Shown: positions 1 through 7,160, numbered from the stretch's first letter. The stretch: 14,436 bases of DNA from an uncultured Candidatus Melainabacteria bacterium (GCA_946186335.1 CAMHMW010000034.1:1-14436), one strand, 5' to 3'. Numbers and translations: made by a program. The notes: generated from the sequence alone by a model not told the origin.

Positions 1-75
1 ATAAAAAAACAAAAAATTCATCTTTACATAAATTTTACATTTGACCTTTTCGGGGCAATTTTTTTTCTTCATTGC

Positions 76-104
76 TTTTCATAAACATGTGTCTTAGGTA
101 TAAT
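76..104 (+). promoter_or_regulatory. Sigma-70-type promoter for the two-gene membrane protein unit
   Basis: A perfect -10 box TATAAT lies at 99-104. A -35 like TTTTCA (76-81, four of six consensus bases) lies 17 bp upstream. The predicted transcript start is near 111, giving a leader of about 26 nt before the ATG at 137. The spacer contains AACATGTGTC (84-93), a decamer that also overlaps the -35 box of the pilin promoter at 4509-4518. Confidence 0.65.
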
Positions 105-136
105 AAAGGAACATTGGCACAGACATTAAAAAAGTT

Positions 137-1867
137 ATGATTAGTAAAGTTGAATTAGGTAGTGTAAGCAAAAAAAATAATTCCCCAACTAATGTCAGTC
201 AGCTAAGGAAAAATCAAACCTCGTTCACAGGTTTAGGTAAAATGGCGTTGAAAGGAATTCAGTTATGTGAGGAAAGACCGATGATAAATGTGGCGGTCTT
301 AGACTTGTCGACCGCAATTTTACCGAGAACATTTTTTGAAACATTCATAGGCTCAAAACAAAAAGACGAAAACGGAAATGTAAAAAAAGAAAGACACCTG
401 AATATTTTGGGCGGCTTTGAAGCTTTCAGGAGAGAATTTTCAGGTTTGTTTATCAACTGTTTAATTCCGAGTTTCATTGTAATCGGTGCCGCAAAACTAC
501 TTAACAGACCTGTTATGGGCAGCTTTAAAGCATCTAACTTAACAACAAGCTGGGCTAACGGAGATTCAATCAAACAGATTGAGAACTACTATTACAAAGC
601 CGGCGGCGACTCAAAAGAAGACAGAATATTCCGCACTTTAAAAGGAATGTTTGACGATATTGAAGGTGTTGACGGCGATATTGACAAAGGCGGCTTGAAG
701 AAATTCAGAGAAATATTTGCAAAAGATGTTGAATATGAAGTTAAACTTCGTGAAACGGCAAAACATATACTGAGCGACAAACCGCCAAAAGGTTTTACTG
801 ACGACCTGTATAAATATCTGGTTAAAAAGAGCGGAATTTCCGAGAATATAAGATTTGCAGGAGAAACAGGTTTCTTCTCAAGCAATTTAAGCCACTTGTG
901 TGAAAGTGCGGGAGATATGTTGCACGGTGCTGCAAAAGAAGGAATTATAAAAGATTATCCTCCGAGAGTTATCAGCGAAATCGGACTAAAAGAAGCCGCA
1001 AAAGACGAATACACCGAACTTTCAAAATACTTCTCAAAAGCTAAGAAATTGGTTAACGCAAAAAGTTTAGCAGGATTGGGTGCGATAATACCTCTTGCTA
1101 TTGCGGCTCAGCCCATTAACAGATGGATTACGCACAAAATGGCAGGCAAAAAAGGTGCGCCCATTTACAATGATGATAAAGAAAGAATTTTAAATCCCGA
1201 AGAAAAGAAAAAACTTACGGCAGAAAAATTCCTTGCAGTACCTTTGATGTGGGGAGTTGCAGCCTTATCCATGCTCATGGATAAACCAAGTTTAAAGATG
1301 TTCCAGTTTAAAGGAATATTCCCGACAATGGATCAGGCAAGAATTATATCGGCAGCAACATTCTCCAGCAGAATTGCAGCAGCGGAAGATTCAAACGAAC
1401 TCAGAGAAAACACAATTCGTGATATAGCAACCTTCTCAAGTTTCTATTTCCTTGGGGATTACGCTGCAAAAGGTATCGCTACATACTTAGAAAATCATAA
1501 CAAAGACGGTATAAAACTTACCAATAAATTAAAGACACCGAAGGAAGATGCCAATGTATTCCAGAAATTCTGGAACTGGGCAAAACATACCAAAATGAAA
1601 TCAACTGACGAATTATCACACATAGCAAATGAAGCATTACAATCAAAAGCCAAAAATATGCGTGCTTTGTGTCAGGCAGGAAACCTTATCTTCTCGCTGA
1701 TTTCACTCGGTATATTTATTCCTCTTTATACAAGAACACAGACAAATAAGAAAAAACAGTCCGAAAAAACTGCTGTTTCTCAAACTCAAAACGCAACAAT
1801 TCCGTTCACACAAAAATTTATGAACGACAAAGCACCGGCATTTAAGGCATTTTTCGGAGACAAATAA
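137..1867 (+). CDS. Uncharacterised membrane-associated protein with N-terminal FTG motif, first of a paralogous pair
   Basis: The product is 576 aa with no function I can name. Residues 1-26 are polar and low in complexity (N, S, K, Q), then comes QTSFTG at 27-32. Hydrophobic stretches lie near residues 104-122, 311-328, 362-380 and close to the C terminus (about 540-560), so membrane association is likely, but there is no classical signal peptide. The motif AQPIN (about 324-328) and the block QFKG..PT (from residue 390), followed by FSSR and NELRE, recur in the next gene, as does an N-terminal VLDL...LPRT...GFEAFRRE block. The ATG follows a weak purine-rich leader (AAAAAG) without a good Shine-Dalgarno, but lies about 26 nt after the predicted transcript start. 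The next gene begins 17 nt after the stop, so the two are probably co-transcribed. Similar proteins may be common in Gastranaerophilales; that is inference. Confidence 0.85.
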   Translation: MISKVELGSVSKKNNSPTNVSQLRKNQTSFTGLGKMALKGIQLCEERPMINVAVLDLSTAILPRTFFETFIGSKQKDENGNVKKERHLNILGGFEAFRREFSGLFINCLIPSFIVIGAAKLLNRPVMGSFKASNLTTSWANGDSIKQIENYYYKAGGDSKEDRIFRTLKGMFDDIEGVDGDIDKGGLKKFREIFAKDVEYEVKLRETAKHILSDKPPKGFTDDLYKYLVKKSGISENIRFAGETGFFSSNLSHLCESAGDMLHGAAKEGIIKDYPPRVISEIGLKEAAKDEYTELSKYFSKAKKLVNAKSLAGLGAIIPLAIAAQPINRWITHKMAGKKGAPIYNDDKERILNPEEKKKLTAEKFLAVPLMWGVAALSMLMDKPSLKMFQFKGIFPTMDQARIISAATFSSRIAAAEDSNELRENTIRDIATFSSFYFLGDYAAKGIATYLENHNKDGIKLTNKLKTPKEDANVFQKFWNWAKHTKMKSTDELSHIANEALQSKAKNMRALCQAGNLIFSLISLGIFIPLYTRTQTNKKKQSEKTAVSQTQNATIPFTQKFMNDKAPAFKAFFGDK

Positions 1868-1884
1868 CAAAGGCAAGAAAGAAA

Positions 1885-3594
1885 ATGAAAGTAGAACAAA
1901 ACATCACATACCCTAAAATAAGACAAATTCAAGACGGTAATAACTCGCAAAGTAAAATTACGGTTAATTCAAAACCTGAATATAATCCGAATTTTACGGG
2001 TGCTGTTGATACAGTGTTGAGATTTTTGGACACAGAACCTGCATGGGGTGCTGATGCGGTTGACCTTTGTTTTATGGTTATTCCAAGAACCGCAACGGAC
2101 TTCGGAAGAGGTGCAAACGCAGGTTTTGAAACAATGCGCCGTGAAGGTGCAGGAACAACCAACCACTCTGCCGTACCCTTATACGGGACACTGGCAGGTT
2201 TAGCCCTTGCTTCAGGTATTAACGGAATGTACCAGTTTGGCAAAAATGATGTCAAAGCAAGTTCTGTTTTTGCTGACTCTGAAACAATGGATATGATGAG
2301 CAAGCTCTATACGGAAGAACTGAAAAACGCTAAATCAAACCCCGAAGCCAAACCGCTGAGAAATTTCCTTGTCAAATATTTCAAAAACTACGAAGCACTG
2401 TCTGCCGATAAAAACGCAGAATATGTCAGACTTTCTCAGGAAGATGCGGAACATATTGCGGATAAGATGTTCGCAGAAATTGAAAAAGAAGGTAAAAAAC
2501 CTTCAAAAGAAGTTATTTCTTATGTTCGTGCAAAAATCACCTCAGGCTTGGGCGGAGTTGAAAATAACCTTCGAATTATCACAGAAAATGAACAGAAACC
2601 GCATTCTTCACGCTATACGGTTGAAACGGTTGTTGACAATGCATACAAATTAGGAAAATTATTCAACAAAGAAAAAGTCGTTGATGCTTTTGAAGAAACC
2701 ATTACTAAATCTGTTGAGTACACCGAAAATGCCTTCTTAAAAGCAATGAAGAACATGAATCTCAAACGTTCTTTAATAGGTATCGGAGTAGCATCAGCAG
2801 TCGGTGTTTCCGCTCAACCGCTCAATATGTATATAACAAAGAAAAGAACCGGAACAACAGGTTTCGTAGGCGGCGGAAAAGAAGACACTTCAACAGGATT
2901 TAAAATCAAGAAAACCCTTGCAGGTCTGGCATTTTTCTCAGCAGCTCTTGCAACCATCGGACATCCGAAAAATCTGATTAAAAACCTTCAATTTAAAGGT
3001 TTCAACCCGACAATTAAACAGTTCAAATTCATATACGGAATTACGATTTTCTCAAGATTTTTATCTGCAAGAAACAACAACGAACTTGCCGAAACATCTG
3101 TTAAAGACCCGCTCGGGTTTGTAAGCTGGCTGATTTTGGGCAACTTTGTCCAGAAACTTGTAGCACAGGCTCTTGATAAAGACTTAATCAAAAAAGACGG
3201 CAACGGTGTAATGAAATGGATTACCGGTTCTGTTCTGAAATCCCGTGATGAAGTTTTACATGCAGCATTGGGTGACAAAGTATTTAAAGACGGAAAGGCA
3301 CTAAAATACGGCGAAATGGTAAAACTTGTTGATAAACTCGGTGATAAAGCCACAAAAGTCAAATTAAGAAAATTATCAATTGCACAGGTTATAAACTATG
3401 CATACACCGGACTTGTACTGGGTATAGGTATTCCTAAATTAAACATTTACCTGACAGGACGCAGAGAAGCAAAGAATGCTGCAAAAGAGGCGCAAAAACA
3501 AAATACAAACCCATCAACTCAGCCAAACGGAACAAATGTCGTTCTGACCGGCATGCAGGAATTTCAGAAAAGAGTAGACAATCGTCAGAGCTAG
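1885..3594 (+). CDS. Uncharacterised membrane-associated protein with N-terminal FTG motif, paralogue of the preceding gene
   Basis: The product is 569 aa and divergently related to the 137-1867 product along most of its length. Shared landmarks in order are a polar N terminus ending in NPNFTG (34-39), VDL...IPRT...GFETMRRE, SAQPLN followed by ITKK, QFKG..PT (from residue 369), FSR, NELAE, LGN, and a final GLVLGIGIP hydrophobic segment. Hydrophobic segments lie near residues 102-114, 293-310, 345-360 and 508-522. The middle part (about 140-270) is charged and helical and matches the partner poorly. The start codon follows a purine-rich AGGCAAGAAAGAAA stretch 17 nt after the upstream stop, so it sits in the same operon. 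The C terminus is polar and Q/N-rich. The function is unknown. The pair could form a heteromer, but nothing in the sequence proves it. Confidence 0.85.
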   Translation: MKVEQNITYPKIRQIQDGNNSQSKITVNSKPEYNPNFTGAVDTVLRFLDTEPAWGADAVDLCFMVIPRTATDFGRGANAGFETMRREGAGTTNHSAVPLYGTLAGLALASGINGMYQFGKNDVKASSVFADSETMDMMSKLYTEELKNAKSNPEAKPLRNFLVKYFKNYEALSADKNAEYVRLSQEDAEHIADKMFAEIEKEGKKPSKEVISYVRAKITSGLGGVENNLRIITENEQKPHSSRYTVETVVDNAYKLGKLFNKEKVVDAFEETITKSVEYTENAFLKAMKNMNLKRSLIGIGVASAVGVSAQPLNMYITKKRTGTTGFVGGGKEDTSTGFKIKKTLAGLAFFSAALATIGHPKNLIKNLQFKGFNPTIKQFKFIYGITIFSRFLSARNNNELAETSVKDPLGFVSWLILGNFVQKLVAQALDKDLIKKDGNGVMKWITGSVLKSRDEVLHAALGDKVFKDGKALKYGEMVKLVDKLGDKATKVKLRKLSIAQVINYAYTGLVLGIGIPKLNIYLTGRREAKNAAKEAQKQNTNPSTQPNGTNVVLTGMQEFQKRVDNRQS

Positions 3595-3600
3595 AAAGAC

Positions 3601-3642
3601 AATTCCATCTCATTGCGTAGGAACGCAGTGACAGTAGCAATT
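3601..3642. repeat. Dispersed-type palindromic repeat (CATTGCG / GCAAT family), possible terminator of the upstream operon
   Basis: The inner stem CATTGCGT (3611-3618) pairs with ACGCAGTG (3623-3630) around loop AGGA, with one G-T pair. The outer ends AATTCC and GCAATT extend the symmetry imperfectly. The reverse strand reads GAATTGCTACTGTCACTGCG and onward. This is the style of the widespread intergenic palindromes of the ATTGCTTCGTCAC..TTCCT..GCAATGA type seen in many bacteria (recognised from memory, not searched). It begins 6 nt after the stop of the second membrane protein gene and is followed by TTCTTTTT, so it could terminate that transcript. Confidence 0.6.
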
Positions 3643-3654
3643 CTTTTTAAAGAC

Positions 3655-3687
3655 AAAAAAAACGAGAGAGGAATAATCCTCTCTCGT
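3655..3687 (-). terminator. Rho-independent terminator of the pilin-like gene
   Basis: A perfect 10-bp stem is formed by ACGAGAGAGG (3662-3671) and CCTCTCTCGT (3678-3687) with a 6-nt loop. On the minus strand it runs directly into a T tract (A run at 3655-3662 on the plus strand). It lies about 30 nt past the pilin stop codon. Confidence 0.9.
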
Positions 3688-3717
3688 CTCAAAAGTATTA
3701 AAACTTTTATCAACTAA

Positions 3718-4431
3718 CTATTTTGCACTGTGTAAAATAGCTGCTGCTGCGTTTGAACCGGGTTCAACAACACCATCGTGGAATACAACAGCGTAGATAT
3801 CTGTGATGTGAGCAGCGTCTTTCTTAATTGTACAAGCTGCAGCCGGATCCGGTTTAGCTTTATTATCGTTACAAGTAGCTTCTTTGTTAGGTAATGCAGC
3901 ACCGTTTACATCGATATATCCATAGCAACCTGCTGCTTTAAGAGCAGTAACCATTGCTGCAGGAGTTGTACCGGGTTGTACTGTACATGCTGCTGCTGCG
4001 TTTTTAAATACAAACAAAGAACCGTCAGCCAACTGGAATAACTGGTCACCTGCAATCAAGCCTGAACCGTTATCTTTACCTGCTGCATAAGCAGTTTCTG
4101 TACCGTTGACGGTATATTTTAGGGCACCAAGTGAAGTATAGTGAGTTGAACCTGCCAATGTACCATTCATCATAGCGGCAATTGAACTTTTTGATTCAGG
4201 GTTGTCATTTGCTGCTGATGCAGAATCAATAGTTGCCCAGTTTTGGTCATATTGAGCCTGAGCCATCAATGTAGCTTGGTTCAAAGAAGCCAATGTTTTC
4301 TTAAATTGTGCACTAAATTTTGCTGAGTTGGTGTTTGAAATCAATGTAGGAATTGACATAGCTGCTACAACACCAATAATACCCAAAGTAATCAATACTT
4401 CTGCCAAAGTAAAACCGAATCTTTTTGTCAT
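3718..4431 (-). CDS. Type IV pilin-like / pseudopilin protein (prepilin N-terminal methylation motif)
   Basis: The product is 237 aa. MTKRFG|FTLAEV is a class III prepilin leader: cleavage after Gly6 leaves Phe1 and Glu5 (E11 of the precursor), followed by a hydrophobic helix (about 8-32) ending IPTLI, the usual membrane anchor and assembly helix. The rest is an Ala/Asn-rich globular part with LFQLADGSLFVFK (131-143), a DG-strand pattern seen in pilins and T2SS pseudopilins. Four cysteines (C149, C169, C187, C200) could form two disulfides outside the membrane. The N terminus establishes the fold class, but whether this is a major pilin, a minor pilin or a T2SS pseudopilin cannot be decided. 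No assembly ATPase or prepilin peptidase is in the window, so this is an orphan pilin locus. A Shine-Dalgarno AAAGGTG lies 8 nt before the ATG. It has its own promoter and terminator. Confidence 0.93.
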   Translation of the reverse strand: MTKRFGFTLAEVLITLGIIGVVAAMSIPTLISNTNSAKFSAQFKKTLASLNQATLMAQAQYDQNWATIDSASAANDNPESKSSIAAMMNGTLAGSTHYTSLGALKYTVNGTETAYAAGKDNGSGLIAGDQLFQLADGSLFVFKNAAAACTVQPGTTPAAMVTALKAAGCYGYIDVNGAALPNKEATCNDNKAKPDPAAACTIKKDAAHITDIYAVVFHDGVVEPGSNAAAAILHSAK

Positions 4432-4488
4432 AATCTTTTCACCTTTCTTTTAATAAATGAACTATAACTGTAAATTCTTTACATACCG

Positions 4489-4520
4489 ATTATATTACTA
4501 TTTTTTTCAACATGTGTCAA
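4489..4520 (-). promoter_or_regulatory. Promoter of the pilin-like gene
   Basis: On the minus strand a consensus -35 TTGACA (4515-4520) is followed after 17 bp by TAATAT (4492-4497), or after 20 bp by a perfect TATAAT (4489-4494). Either -10 gives a leader of roughly 50 nt. The -35 overlaps the sequence GACACATGTT, which also occurs (as AACATGTGTC) in the 76-104 promoter. Confidence 0.7.
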
Positions 4521-4836
4521 CTGTTTGAATGATTTTTTAATATTTTATGCGATGGAACATACCCGCTTCGCCTTGTCAAATCAATATCCGGTGACTCATA
4601 TCAAAAACTTGAAAACTTATTTTATATCAAAATAACTATCCTCATATATCGGTTACAATATTAATAAACCCAACTAATTCAAAAGTATTACATAGTGATT
4701 ATAAAAAATAATACTTTTGGGTTAGTTTTTAATAATAACCTTCCGCAAAGGACCAATATTAAAGAATTACGGCATAATGTTAAAAATTGTAAAAGATTAA
4801 ATTTCATGAGAATTCTATCTTAACATTTGTTTATAT
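4521..4836. other. Non-coding spacer between the pilin-like gene and the Gly-rich gene
   Basis: No open frame with a credible ribosome binding site was found on either strand. The stretch is very AT-rich except for a GC-richer patch near 4548-4607 (around CCCGCTTCGCC). It holds the inverted repeat at 4672-4727. No promoter for a plus-strand transcript was convincing. Confidence 0.5.
4672..4730 (+). repeat. Long imperfect inverted repeat with T-run; orphan terminator-like hairpin
   Basis: A 19-nt arm at 4672-4690 (AACTAATTCAAAAGTATTA) pairs with 4709-4727 at 17 of 19 positions as DNA. Both mismatches become G-U pairs in a plus-strand RNA, so all 19 positions pair there. The loop is 18 nt and T's follow to 4730. 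It looks like a plus-strand terminator but no gene precedes it on that strand. It could end a small RNA or be a decayed mobile palindrome. Confidence 0.5.
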
Positions 4837-4874
4837 AACAAAAAAGGTAAGCCGTTGGGCTTACCTTTTTTGTT
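4837..4874 (-). terminator. Rho-independent terminator of the Gly-rich protein gene
   Basis: A perfect 17-bp stem (4837-4853 with 4858-4874, core GGTAAGCC/GGCTTACC, loop 4 nt) is flanked by A and T runs on both sides. The distal arm includes two bases of the TAA stop codon of the gene that starts at 6195, so the gene ends inside its own terminator. Confidence 0.9.
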
Positions 4875-6195
4875 ATTCATATTCACCTCTGTGAGAGGGT
4901 AAATTCACATGTGCCTGCTGTGTTCGTTGCTGCTGCGGGAATTTCTTATCAACCGTTTTCCCGATATTAGGACAATGACTGTCAAAATCCTGTTTTGTTG
5001 TTACTGACCCATCCGGTTTGTGATATACGGGCTTGCTTCCGCTCATATCAACCCAATAACCGTTGTTACCTCTGATTATATTTCTGTTTGTATCATTGAC
5101 GGTAGATCTCGTTGATACATTTTCACCATTTTTACTTCTGTATGAAACCTGACCTGTTCTCTGGTCGTACGTAGTTCCGCCATCAACATATCTCTTTTTC
5201 AGGGCATCAACACTCGGGATATCAAGTTTTTCCCAATTTGCACCTTCTTTTACTGTGCCGTTCGAGTTGAATACACTCGGGTTATTCGCAATCATCAGGT
5301 TAACCAGATTTGCTCTGTCATTAGCACCCAGATAATCCATTTTACCCTTTAATACGGTATCAACTACCTGTGATGCTGTCGGTTTATCACCGTTTGCCTG
5401 ACGAAGTTTGTCAATTGCGGCTTTTTCGCCGCCTGCACTATATTTATACCATCCGTTAAGATTTTGTCTTACACCGTTAATAGTGCGTCCGCCGCCACCG
5501 GTTCTCTGGGTAACCTGACCTGCACCCTGACCTTCTGCTGCCGGAGTGTTCCCAGCCGGAGTATTCCCAGCCGGAGTGTTCCCAGCCGGAGTGTTCCCAG
5601 CCGGAGTTTCTGCCGCTGGAGTACTACCCGGAGTACCCTGTGCTTCACCGTTGGCTGCTTTTAATGCTGCCAGCATATCATCATAAGAAAGATTCAAACC
5701 AATTTCTTTTGTGTTGCCATCCTTATCAGTTTTTGTTGCAGAGAATTTACCATCATCCATTATTATGTTATATCCAGGATACAATGCTTTTAAATCAGCC
5801 AATTGTTTTGCTGCTTTTTGATCCGGAGTCATAGCAGCAGCACCGCCAGCAGCTGTACCTCCCTGTGTACCCAAGCCGGAAAGCCCGCCACTTAATGCAG
5901 GATATCCCATACCGTATCCGCCAAGTCCGAACATATTACCGAAGCCGCCAAACATGCCGCCCATACCAAACATGCCACCCATGCCTAAGCCGCTAAACAA
6001 ACCGCCCAAAAAGCCCCAGAATCCGGTAGGACCATTATTTACGGTTATATTTGTAGTACCGCCGCCACAACAATGACCGCCGCCAAAAATATTTCCTGCG
6101 GGTTTTTGCGGAAACATCCTGATCTGTGTCGGCATGTAACTTCGTCTTGCGTATCGTAAACCGTAAGCGTTGCCTGCTCCAAACATGTTAACCAT
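4873..6195 (-). CDS. Gly-rich surface-like protein with PAGNT repeats, function unknown
   Basis: The product is 440 aa. Regions in order: an N terminus with basic/aromatic residues (1-36); GGGHCCGGG (38-46), a His/Cys cluster that might bind metal; a Gly/Met/Phe-rich hydrophobic stretch (about 56-120, GMGGMFGMGGMFGG) that may insert in a membrane or aggregate; a small charged region with LALYPGYNI-like and DDGKFSATKTDKDG segments (124-183); a Pro/Ala/Gly/Asn/Thr linker of PAGNT repeats (198-219); then a soluble part from about 248, including NLVNLMIANNPSVF (296-309) and NWEKLDIPS (320-328), which faintly recalls the end of LysM-type modules. There is no standard signal peptide. AGAGGA (6203-6208) lies 7 nt before the ATG and fixes the start. 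The neighbour upstream on the same strand (6360-7055) has its own terminator, so the two are separate units. The family is not recognised. Confidence 0.85.
   Translation of the reverse strand: MVNMFGAGNAYGLRYARRSYMPTQIRMFPQKPAGNIFGGGHCCGGGTTNITVNNGPTGFWGFLGGLFSGLGMGGMFGMGGMFGGFGNMFGLGGYGMGYPALSGGLSGLGTQGGTAAGGAAAMTPDQKAAKQLADLKALYPGYNIIMDDGKFSATKTDKDGNTKEIGLNLSYDDMLAALKAANGEAQGTPGSTPAAETPAGNTPAGNTPAGNTPAGNTPAAEGQGAGQVTQRTGGGGRTINGVRQNLNGWYKYSAGGEKAAIDKLRQANGDKPTASQVVDTVLKGKMDYLGANDRANLVNLMIANNPSVFNSNGTVKEGANWEKLDIPSVDALKKRYVDGGTTYDQRTGQVSYRSKNGENVSTRSTVNDTNRNIIRGNNGYWVDMSGSKPVYHKPDGSVTTKQDFDSHCPNIGKTVDKKFPQQQRTQQAHVNLPSHRGEYE
5541..5607 (-). repeat. 15-bp tandem repeat encoding PAGNT pentapeptides
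   Basis: Four head-to-tail 15-bp units (5541-5600, plus-strand unit CCGGAGTGTTCCCAG) and a 7-bp partial unit stay in frame. One unit has a single synonymous G-to-A change. Adjacent degenerate units (AAETP, GSTPA) suggest older copies. The near-identity implies recent slippage and possible copy-number variation of the linker between strains. Confidence 0.9.
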
Positions 6196-6229
6196 AGCTC
6201 TGTCCTCTTTTTTTGTAACTTATATATAT

Positions 6230-6243
6230 AAAGTATATACTTT
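6230..6243. repeat. 14-bp palindrome upstream of the Gly-rich gene
   Basis: AAAGTATATACTTT is a perfect palindrome 35-48 bp upstream of the ATG at 6195, in the expected promoter area (minus-strand TATACT could serve as -10, but no good -35 is seen at the right distance). In such AT-rich sequence a chance palindrome is possible, so an operator role is only a suggestion. Confidence 0.35.
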
Positions 6244-6288
6244 CTATATAATTGACTTTTTTCATATTTTATTGTTACAATTCGTTAC

Positions 6289-6317
6289 AAAAAAAATCTC
6301 CCCAATTAACAGGGAGA
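6289..6317 (-). terminator. Rho-independent terminator of the 6360-7055 gene
   Basis: TCTCCC (6297-6302) pairs with GGGAGA (6312-6317) across a 9-nt loop and is followed on the minus strand by eight T's (A run 6289-6296). It lies about 45 nt past the stop codon. Confidence 0.8.
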
Positions 6318-6359
6318 AAAGATTATGCGCTTTAACTACTAAAAACACAATAATTTTGA

Positions 6360-7055
6360 TTATATAAACAGAGAGGATAACTGACCGGCTGCAGTTACTC
6401 CATAACCGATTGCGGGATTAATGGCGGTTGTTGCCGCACCCAATCCCGTCAGGGCATTTGAAAGAAAACTGCCGCCGGAATTTTGCTGGTAAGTTTTTGT
6501 ATTATAATTATTGCCTGATTCAGCATTTGATTTTGCAATATTCAGATATGCCAACGCTCTGTTGTCATAGTTTGTACTTAAACCGCTCAACAATGAAATA
6601 TAGTTCATTCTGTTCTGCAACTCATTTGCATACAATTGGTCACGTTTCATAAGCAGAGAATCACTTAGTGAAGATACTGCCTGCGCCTTGTTATCCGTAA
6701 TTTTTGACAATTTATCCAAGAAAACCGAATTGTCAAGATTACCAAATCTGTTTGCAATGTCGTTTTTAAGAGAGGTTTCCATCGGGGTATAGATGGAGTC
6801 AATTTCTTTGATTCCTTGTTTTTTATACGCATTCAGCTGCTGATTCCACAACTTTTTATTTGACGAAAAGTTATAGAGATTTTTAACGGCTTTATTTAAA
6901 CTCTTTTGGATTTTATTATATGTCTTTTTGTCATAATCTGACATATTGTAAGAACTTGTAATCTTATTATCATCTTCCGTTACGGAAGCAAGTTCTTTGC
7001 CGTTAATGACTAATGAACCCTGTGAATAATCAGGGTATGATGATGTTTTACCCAT
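6360..7055 (-). CDS. Helical protein with glycine-rich hydrophobic C terminus, unknown function
   Basis: The product is 231 aa from the ATG at 7055, chosen because AAGGA lies 9 nt upstream; an in-frame ATG at 7085 has no ribosome binding site. Residues 1-40 are polar (SSYPDYSQGSLVINGKE), residues 40-185 are helical and K/N/Q-rich with few aromatic residues (W70), and the C terminus (195-231, NALTGLGAATTAINPAIGYG) is a glycine/alanine-rich hydrophobic segment that could cross a membrane. There is no signal peptide. The architecture (helical body, Gly-rich hydrophobic tail) resembles some phage internal virion or injection-type proteins, but no motif proves that and no phage genes surround it. 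It has its own promoter (7119-7147) and terminator, and it diverges from uvrA. Confidence 0.8.
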   Translation of the reverse strand: MGKTSSYPDYSQGSLVINGKELASVTEDDNKITSSYNMSDYDKKTYNKIQKSLNKAVKNLYNFSSNKKLWNQQLNAYKKQGIKEIDSIYTPMETSLKNDIANRFGNLDNSVFLDKLSKITDNKAQAVSSLSDSLLMKRDQLYANELQNRMNYISLLSGLSTNYDNRALAYLNIAKSNAESGNNYNTKTYQQNSGGSFLSNALTGLGAATTAINPAIGYGVTAAGQLSSLFI

Positions 7056-7061
7056 AACAAA

Positions 7062-7082
7062 TTTTCCTTTCCACAAGGAAAA
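7062..7082 (-). promoter_or_regulatory. Hairpin covering the ribosome binding site of the 6360-7055 gene
   Basis: On the minus-strand mRNA UUUUCCUU (7082-7075) pairs perfectly with AAGGAAAA (7069-7062) around a 5-nt loop. The 3' arm contains the AAGGA Shine-Dalgarno of the ATG at 7055. The stem would hide the ribosome binding site and could act as a translational switch or thermosensor. No ligand domain is visible. Confidence 0.5.
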
Positions 7083-7118
7083 CATCTGAGGGGTTATTCT
7101 TAGAAACTCAACAGATAC

Positions 7119-7147
7119 ATTTTAACATTATATTTGAATTTTGTAAA
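7119..7147 (-). promoter_or_regulatory. Promoter of the 6360-7055 gene
   Basis: On the minus strand -35 TTTACA (7142-7147) is followed after exactly 17 bp by -10 TAAAAT (7119-7124), preceded by a TGT extended -10 element. The predicted start near 7112 leaves a leader of about 57 nt containing the 7062-7082 hairpin. Confidence 0.6.
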
Positions 7148-7160
7148 GTTTACAGCAATA

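Noticed and set aside
41..66. Terminator of a gene to the left (TTGACC...GGGGCAA then eight T's)
   Set aside because: The stem has only five Watson-Crick pairs and an internal A-G mismatch. It may be real but is too weak to report as a feature.
2369..2653. 94-residue plus-strand frame inside the second membrane protein gene
   Set aside because: It is an out-of-frame shadow with no ribosome binding site and no recognisable sequence. The same holds for the minus-strand frames opposite 259-885, 1929-2303, 2988-3362 and 9057-9431.
4548..4607. GC-richer patch (CCCGCTTCGCC) as a gene fragment
   Set aside because: Translation in the minus frames gave no recognisable protein and stops follow quickly. 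A repeat or pseudogene remnant cannot be supported without a search.
5541..5607. Short regular repeats as a CRISPR array
   Set aside because: The units are 15 bp with no spacers, stay in frame and encode PAGNT. No cas genes are present.
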